Positions 23,701-33,033 of a stretch of 64,000 nt of DNA are shown piece by piece. Source of the DNA: Dendrophyllia cribrosa (taxonomy: Eukaryota > Cnidaria > Anthozoa > Scleractinia > Dendrophylliidae). A program made the translations under genes and the position numbers. The notes under the pieces were generated by a model. That model worked only from the letters and a program-made list of their open reading frames with translations, was not told the origin of the DNA and did not search any database. Position 1 is the stretch's first letter, and each line of letters opens with the position of its first letter. Where the stretch lies: assembly GCA_024195265.1 (NCBI GenBank), contig JAJLRJ010000014.1, positions 20,346,093 through 20,410,092 of the forward strand. The letters run 5' to 3'.

Positions 23701-26700
23701 CTGGCTTGCTAACCTGGCAATATCAAGGACATTTATTCAGAAATACTGCCTATAATGTGCCCTATGCATGAATGGTAGAATGGTCTGCGGGGGATGAGAC
23801 GTCCAAAAAATGTGGACTGCGGTTACGTTCATAGGTGAGCTTATACTGAAGTATGAGTATAGTTTTATTGCAAAAACGGCAAGCCGATTTCAAATAATAT
23901 GATGCGGAACATGAATTGTATGTTTCAAGCCTGGGTTTCAAGAGATTACTATTTAAAATTGGATTTTTTTTGTCAGACACGCTGTCTGCACGTGAAAATG
24001 TTGAACTTTGTCCTTATAGAAACTTGTCCGTGATGCATGGAGTTCAACAGAGAACATGTAATGCAATTAATCTACAATTTACAGTATGTAAAACGTTTAT
24101 CTTTCTTTGAATTAATGTGAGCTGATGTGTAGGTTATTAATTGTATGCCTCAAGCGATTACTATAAGCGAGAAGCGACTGTATTTTGTATGAGCAGTCAC
24201 GTTGTGTGCACGTGCAAATATTGAACTTTGTCCTTATAGAAACTGGTACGTGATGAAATTCAACATGTTTTCGAGAAAACGTAATGTAATTAATTTATAT
24301 GGTGCGTTAAAAAACGCCTGTTTAAAAAATATTAGTTTCAATTTACTAGGAAACAAGCAAAATTCATTTTGGATGCGCTAAGTTTCTGCTGGTCGACATT
24401 ACAGGAAAAGGTGTTTGGTTCCAAATGTTAACCTCAACAATGTTCGTGTAAGTAATTCAATTAGCTTGAGGTTTTGAGTCGAAAACAATTTAATCTCATT
24501 AGTTCTGTTTCTATTTGCACGACTTTTTTGTGGAGAATAAAAACAGTTGTTTACTGAAATAATATTAGTTCCAATTTACTAGGAGACTACTTACATTCAT
24601 TTTTCATGCGTTTAGTTTCTGTGAAAGACTTTTCTGGTTGACATTACAGAAACAGGTGGTTCAAAGAATTTTCGTGTCACTAATTTAATTAGCTTGTGGT
24701 TTGGAGTTGAAAACAATTTAATTTAATTAGTTTGCTTCTTCCAGGCCAAAGGAACCTTTTCCACGTGTCTTTTGTGAATAATAAAAGAAACCTTTAAAAA
24801 AAGACTAGATACAAATTTCCAGGAAATAATAAGCCTTCAATTTGGATGCATCAAATTTATGTGCAGGACTTTTCTGGTTGACATTTAATTTAATACACTC
24901 ATTACTGAAACAAGTTGCTCATTTCACTGGGACCGTAGTTTCGTCAAAAAATAACTGGAAATCCCGTGAAAAAAAGCTAGCCGAGAAACGAGAAACGGGA
25001 CCCAGTTGGTTATCTCGGTATTTTTTTTGGTAGTGGGCGGGCCGGAGGATTTTAAAAACGTATATCTGCAAGCGGTTATTTGTGCGAGTTAACTTCCGCT
25101 GTTTTGTTACTTTCACCATTTCATATCATTTAGGTAATTTTCAAAATAGCTCATGCACGCAATGCGTGCCTATGTTTCATATCTGGGTGGCACATAATGC
25201 CTCCAGATTTCAGTTACTATTAAGCACCCTTGCGCCAAACCCCCACACCTCAAGAACCCGGGTGATATTTAGTGAAATCTCTCTCCCGCAGACCAATCCG
25301 GTATGGTTGAACCTGCCAGGGGCACAAGGTTCCCGCCGGTGTAGCCCTGGCGACCCGGTCCTGGGGATCGTAAAGGCAAACGAGTTGTTTTTGCACGCTT
25401 CTTACCACGCATCGCCAGTTATCTGTCTTGAGAATGTTGAGCAGAATGCTTATTCCTCCCAGCTCCAGGATCGCCAACTGGTTCGATTCCTGCTCGAGGC
25501 CGACATCACGAAGAGCACACAGGGTTATGACAGTAGCGGTGGGATTACCAACCTGAGGAATAAACACGCTGCTGTCTAACTATTTACTCGGTGAAACAAA
25601 AACCAAGTAACTAGATGCGAATTTTACATCAAACGCAAACAACGAAGGGATTCAATGAGATGATTGAAGAGGAAACGTACATTATAAGTTGCTAGACCCG
25701 AAAAAAATGAAACCGGTTTAAAGCGCGGGAAAACATACAACTGGCACTAAGGTAACAAGCACAGAGAAAGTTGTAACCGGTGCCAAGCGCTGGAAAACAT
25801 ATGGCCCGCGCTAAGCGCGGGAAAAAATGTAACCGGTCCCAAGCGCGGGAAAAGATGTAATCAGTGCCACTGAGAGCGGGAAAACATGTAACCGGTCCCA
25901 AGCTCGAGGAAACATGCAACAGCTGAAGTATATATAACGCAAGTTAAGCTCAGCAAACTTAAACTAACTTTAAAATTGAAAAGTTTTACAATCGCTCACC
26001 TTCAAAAATCTGATTAGTTTGTGAATATCCCAATACTCTGAAGTTAGCTCGGGATTTACCTTTAGAAAAAATAATATTGATACATGTACAAAGTTTGCTA
26101 CAGAAGCAAGACATTACAAAAAATTAGAGAAGAAAAGCACTAAACACTATTTCAAAGTTACCTTTCTTGTCATTTCCTCGTCCTCTTCACTTTCGCAACT
26201 GCTCGACGATGATTCACTTTGATGCTTGTCAGCGGCATTCCTGTTTGAGCTACTGAGCCGTGCCCCTTTTGATTTACTTCTGAAATGTACAAAAGGCCAT
26301 CCGTGAAAAAAAAAAAAAAGTAAGCTTTAGTGAGCAAAACTATATCTTCGAACGTGCGTCATACACTTTGGTTCATTTTATTTCATTTCCTGCACAACTG
26401 CTACAAACCGGGAGAGGATAGCGGTTGAGAACGACTGCATGAAAGCCCTGGGATGGATACCACGAGGTTGTAGAGCAAGAGGGAGACCGAAGACAACATG
26501 GAGAAGGACTGTAGAAAAGACGAGGAACAAGGCGGAGTGGGCCACGAGCTGGTATGTAGCCAACGCGGCAGCAAAGAACAGGGCAGGTTGGTCAGACAGT
26601 GTGACAGCCTTATACGCCTTCATGCGCGGAGAGAATTAGGGTAAGTAAGTACTGCATGTACAACCCGAAATGCCCAAATTCTAGGTTTTATTGAAAGAAC

Positions 26701-29655
26701 GAACAAAATATGGTAAATTGTCTATTCTCTATCTAAACTGGAACGGCGTCCTTATGAATTCAGCTTCTGGATGCATTGACTTCATTAGCCAAATTCGACG
26801 ATCAGATTAATCGAGAACGAGTTTGAAAGAATGCGAATCCATTTGCAACTGACATTGACCTTGGTGTTAATAAACGTTAGTTACTAACTGATTAAACAGC
26901 GGGAAAGAAATACTAAGAGATCCTCACCCGGCGGAAGTTTTGTCCTTTGCGCGATTCCTCGCATTGTTTTTTCTATCTTTTGCACTGATGATAAAAATAC
27001 AAATTTTCAGGAGGAATAGATAAGCATAACAATTTCAAAAAGAAATACACACTATAGTACACTATAGTACTTACCGGCGAACTTGAAAATTTCATGAAAA
27101 CACCAATTACCAAGTTAGGTAGTAAGCAATTTTTGTTGGACGCAGCTAACGATAAACAGTTTTTGTCCCTTTACCTCCAATATTAATATTGCAAAGCAAA
27201 TTCTGAGTACAAAAATAGCCAAATTATAATTCTAAAAAATACCAAATTGAAAAACGAAATATGGTTAGGAAAGTACTGCTTCATTTTATTGGTAACACTG
27301 TATGATTTTATCGAGTTGGAACCATATTATACGACTCAGGGTTTCACTCTGGCAGAACGGGTTAAACGTTAGCACTACGTTGCAAGATAATTAATAAAAA
27401 ACAGACTAGAAACATTCCTTTTATCGCATGAATGGTCGATTAAGGAGCAAACACGCCAATACGCGCGAAAATCACAGACCTCGTGGAAACTCGATGCGCG
27501 CGCTTAATGAAGTAGTTATCACCGCTTACCTTCGACTTTCGTCAAACAGGTTTAACTGGTTATTTTTCCAAAGCGTCTCGTAGTTTTTCTCCTTTAATGG
27601 TTTATAATCGTTTTTTTGTCCAGCACTTTTCCTTGGCGAGTGATCTCGTGCGGCGGTGGCTCTCTTCTTCTCTTGCTTCTTTGAACTCGTTACCACTCCC
27701 TTGCCAGTCCGTTTGGATGTCTGGGGAGAGGTCTTTGTGCTCGTAGTTTTTTGCTTTGATGCGCTTAAAACAAAACAGTTAACAAGTAAATGTCATGATC
27801 AATTATGTCTTCCAATTAACGCTGTATTTCGGGTAAGATCTAAGCAGAGACTCGCTCATAGTCCCAGTCACACACAAACACATTTTTAACCTCCCATAAG
27901 CAGACACCTCCATTAACCAGAAACTCAGTTATGGTCGCAGCCACACACAAACACATTTTTAACCTCCCATAAGCAGACACCTCTCTTAAGCAGACACTCA
28001 CTCATAGCCCCAGTCACACACAAACACATTTTTAACCTTCATAAGCAGACACCTCTCCTAAGCACTGACACACACAGCATACACAAACAAAACTTTTATA
28101 AACTCCAATCTCTCCTAAGTGGATAACTAGCAATGTTCCTAGTTCCAATGTTCCTATTAACACTAGCGGACAACTCTAGTCCCCCAAATACTATATTTTC
28201 AACCTAGCTCTCTCTTTTTGGAGGATCAATGTCATACCTTTTTACGTTTTTTCTATCATCGTCCTTGTCTTCCACTTGTTTTGTAGCTTCAACTTCGTTT
28301 TCTTTTAATTCATCATCGCTCTCTTTGTTTCTTCTCTGACTTTCATCTACATCTGTGTTGTTATCACCGCCTGAATGATATTCATCTTCTTTCCCTGGTT
28401 TTCCCTTTAAGTCAAGAAAAAAAATTGTTATTAATGCGTCTCCAATGATTAAAACTTGGCTAGGATTTGTAGCCTAACACGTTGTATGACATCGTTAAGG
28501 CCCGGACACGCGTTGCAATTTTTCTTGAAACGTTCCGCGCAACAGCTGTAGAAGTAGAATTGAGTTCTACTTTTGCGACGTTGCGCGCAACAATCGAAAA
28601 AGTAGAATTGAGTTCTACTTTTGCGACGTTGCGCGCAACAAATTGCATCGTGTGACACTCTCAAAAAAACTTGTTGCGCGCAACGTTGTAAGAACAGTTG
28701 CAGAAGTAGAAACGAGTTCTACTTTTGCGACGTTGCGCGCAACAAATTGCATCGTGTAACACCCCAAAAAATCTTGATGCGCGCAACGTTGTAAGAACAG
28801 TTGCAGAAGTAGAATCGAGTTCTACCTTTTCGACGTGGCGCGCAACAAATTGCATCATGTGACACCCCCAAAAAATCTTGTTACGTTGCGCGCAACAGTT
28901 GCAGAAGTAGAATCGAGTTCTACTTTTGCGACGTGGCGCGCAACAAATTGCATCATGTGACACCCCCAAAAAATCTTGTTACGTTGCGCGCAACAGTTGC
29001 AGAAGTAGAATCGAGTTCTACCTTTTCGACGTGGCGCGCAACAAATTGCATCATGTGACACCCCCAGAAAATCTTGTTACGTTGCGCGCAACAGTTGCAG
29101 AAGTAGAACCGAGTTCTACTTTTGCGACGTGGCGCGCAACAAATTGCATCTTGTGACACCCCCAAAACATCTTGTTGCGGGAATAGAATCGAGTTCTACT
29201 TTTGCGACGTGGCGCGCAACAAATTGCATCGTGTGAGGTCACCCCCAAAAAATCTTGTTGCGCGCAACGTTGCGCGCAACAGTTGCCGAGTAGAATCGAG
29301 TTCTACTTTTGCGATGTTGCGCGCAACAAATTGCATCGTGTGACGTCACCACCAAAAAATCTTGTTGCGCGCAACGTTGCGCAAATTGCATCGTGGGACA
29401 CCCCCACAAAATCTTGTTGCGTGCAACGTTGTAAGAACAGTTGCAGAAGTAGAATCGAGTTTTACTTTTGTGATGTTAGTGCGCTCAACAAATTGCATCG
29501 TATGACACCCCCACAAAATCTTGTTGCGTCGGTGCAACGTTATCGTACTTAACATTTATGTGTAACTATAGCGAAATGTCTTAGACAGTGTTTTTTTTTC
29601 TGCTTGTAATTTTCTTAGTCTTCTTTTTGTAAGATGTGTTAATGCTTTTGCCTTA

Positions 29656-29686
<31 letters not shown>

Positions 29687-32600
29687 CCCCCCGCCTAGAT
29701 TAGCTTCGTAGCTATTTGAGGGACAATCAATATTCTTCTATTTTGATTATTGTTAATAAATTGTTGTTTGTTCTTTTCGTTGTTCTGTAAAAAAGTTGCA
29801 CCGTGTGTCCGGGCCTTTAAGATAGTCGCAAAATGAAATAAGTAAACATAACTTATGTTTTGGCAGATAGTAAACTTATTGTAAACTTGCGTTGATTCTT
29901 TTATCTAGATGAGCAACATCAAATATGTCTCCCTTCTCACCGCATCGTCTTTAAGAGTGTCATCATTCTTTTCTCCTAGCTCCTGATTGGTCAGATTTTC
30001 GCGGGAATCCACAGATGTCATGCTTGAGACTGGGAATAACAACGGGCTAGTGGACCGGGTACAAGTGGACCGTCTTTCTGGCCATTCAAACAGGGGATCG
30101 GTACCCCTGTGACACAACGCTGTACCCCGACCAGAGGAGGGTGTGGAAGAAACTTGCGGGTTGGACTCGTCTGTGCTATCAGGGGTCAACGAGCCTCGTC
30201 CTGATGTCGAAGCGGTGTTGGCTGAATTGATTCTTTGACGAAGTTCGTCAAGCTCGGCGTTTTGTTTTTTGACAAGATCTTCAAGTCTGCGACAAGGAAG
30301 TGAATTTCAGGATTGCACTAAATCTTAAAACTTGTTTTCTATTCCCTCTTTCTAATAAAAAAATTGTAATGTCCAATAGAAGACGAGACACGCGCTTACA
30401 TAACCTGCAACCTCGTAATCTCGTACCCAGATCTCACTCGTGCTTGTACTGACCGACCGTAGGAGATCTGGGTACGAGATTAGCAACTTCGTCACCAGGG
30501 TCTTTCATCTCCCCACCCACCCTGGGAACGAGGTTGACATAACCTGATGAAAACACGAGGAAGGTTCACAAGAATTTAAAGGGTTATTTATAGGAACACT
30601 TGCCGTAGGCGAGAGTTTGAATATCTACCTTCGAATTCTCCTAAACTCCCTGTTGCTTCAGGCTACCTAGTGAAAATCATCCACGCTCATCAGCAAACAT
30701 CTTTTTTTCAAATTTTACCATTTATGCCCATTAACAAGATAAGTGTCTCCCTGTTACTTGTAACATAAAAATATGACTATATAGGGTAACCCCCAAATGC
30801 ATTGCGTAAAGCGCAATTCTTATCGCCCATCAAGAAGGAGATAAAATAATCTTTCCTGCCATTATCACTTTACAACGGAAATTTAAGAAACGTTGTCATA
30901 ATTATTGTTTGTCATTTTATCATAATTGCCAGAACTTCCTCTTTTAGAACAATATATCATAACAAAGGATTTCTGATGAATAAGTTATGACCCAGCGACA
31001 TCGAAGACAAATAAAGATTTTTCCTTAAAATCTACAAGAACACGATAAAGGAACAAGGTTTCTCCAACATTTTGCGACTTGAAAACGAAATTCGAACATG
31101 CGAAAATTCATAAACGAGTCATGTATTTTGTTTTATTCCGACCTGCATGTTTTAAAATAGAATGAATATAAAACAAGGGACTCCCAATAATAAAATAGTA
31201 TTTGGTTCGTCAACTCGCTCGTTCCTAGTTTCGATGACAAATTTTCGCTAGAAGCCGAAACGGATCATTGTGTCCCGTTGTCGATAAAATCACAGTGGTG
31301 AAGGAAACGCAATATTTTCAGGAAGATAACATTTTATAAGTTCTGCATTAGATGCTTTAACCATCACGCCATAGAAAATGCAAAAAAATTACTAATCAAA
31401 CGCAGCGGTTGGAATAAAATAAAGTAAAATAAAAGCAGATTTCGATTAAATTTTGTTCCGTTTTAAATTAACTCTTTTCCATCGCGCTCAAGAAATAATT
31501 TATAGCAAAAGATCACCCAAATAAACCTGAATGGACCGATATTAAAAAATAGCATACGCCAACTTGTAACCGTTGGTAAATTCTTACCTATAGCTGAACT
31601 GGCTGCTTTTCTCAAGCCTAAAACACTGACGTTACAGTCTTGGTTTAGCAGTTATCGGTTGCTAGCCACCGAGGACTTAGGGAAAATTTCTCGCTTTCAA
31701 GCAGTGTTTGAGATCTTTGTAAATAAAGCCTGCTTTTTCTATGGCAACCACTTAGCACCACTGGTCGAATTCCCAGCTTAATATTTTTCACCCACAGCTC
31801 ATTTGAATAAAAACTGCTTTGTCAACATTGTTAGCAGCTGACAGACAGCTCCACTCGCGCATGCGCTTTGCAGAAGCACCTGTTGGTCAAGACAATATTT
31901 ATTCGAAAGAATACCAATTCTGAGAGCACTACAGGAAAACACCGCAGATATATGGTGTTTTCATGACTATGGCCAGGAGCTTTCTTTAAGCTTGCTTTGT
32001 TATCTTTTAAAAATAGGAAGAAAAAATCGCCAAAGTGCTGAAAGCAAGGAAGTTAACTAAAGAGACTAAAAAGGTTCAAATTACATGAGAATGGTAATTT
32101 TGTGGGACAAGAAGCCTTGCTACACATCGTCTCTCTCATTTCACCAACGTGTATAAATGGGTACCGCGAACATAATCGGGGGTGGCCGTGTGAGGCGAAG
32201 CGGGGGTGAGGGCAAGAAGCTTTGTTACACATTGTCTCTCTCCGCCCCACTAAGGTGTATTAATGGATACTGGGAACATAATGCTGCTCTATATTGTCTC
32301 TCTGTACTTTACCAAGGTGTGTGAACAGGTAACGCGAACACACTGCTAGGGTAACTCTGCCTGGCGAAGGCGTGGAGGGGGCGTTGATGGGGACAAGAAG
32401 CTCTCCTACACATTGTCTCTCTCCGCCCCACTAAGGTGAATTAAATAAGGTGCCAATAAAATACAAAAAAAAAGTGAATTAATGGATACTGGGAACATAA
32501 TGCATTTCCATATTGTCTGTCACCACTTTACCAAGGTATGTAAACGGGTAACACGAACATAATGCTGGTGTAGCCCTGCCTGGCAAGGCCGGGGAAGGGG

Positions 32601-33002
32601 GGTAGGGGAGTGGACATGACGCTTTGTCAAAAATTGTCTCTCTCCACTCCACTAAGGTACCGCAAACATAATGCGGAAGGTCGCCCTGCGCAGGAAGGGG
32701 AAGGGGGGAGGAGAGGGGGAGGGGAGGGGGAGGGGAGGGGGAGGGGAGGGGGAGGGGAGGGGGAGGGGAGGGGGAGCAATCGGGCTCGTCGTCCCACAAT
32801 GCTACGGAAACTGGTCACATGTGCCAGCGTGGTTCGCTACCTGTCCCAGCTGCTTTTAATTTAGGGAATTTAGCAATTTCGCAGTGCCTCTCTTAATTTA
32901 ATAGCAGCTATTCCTTTTTTAGAAATACAATACACACTGCGGTTATAAACATGACAAAACAACGCATGTTGTAAAAAACTTTGATTAATGACTTGACGTT
33001 TC

Positions 33003-33033
<31 letters not shown>

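Noticed and set aside
25082..25579. 165-aa plus-strand frame
   Set aside because: It is the antisense of ODAD2 exon 9 and its flanks.
28499..29545. Possible CRISPR array from regularly spaced repeats
   Set aside because: Units are contiguous and diverged with no unique spacers, in eukaryotic DNA between transposon ends.
28449..29555. Cys/Arg-rich repeat proteins ([17 protein letters not shown] type)
   Set aside because: These arise from the GTTGCGCGCAAC satellite and are open on both strands; no start or conservation argues for a gene.
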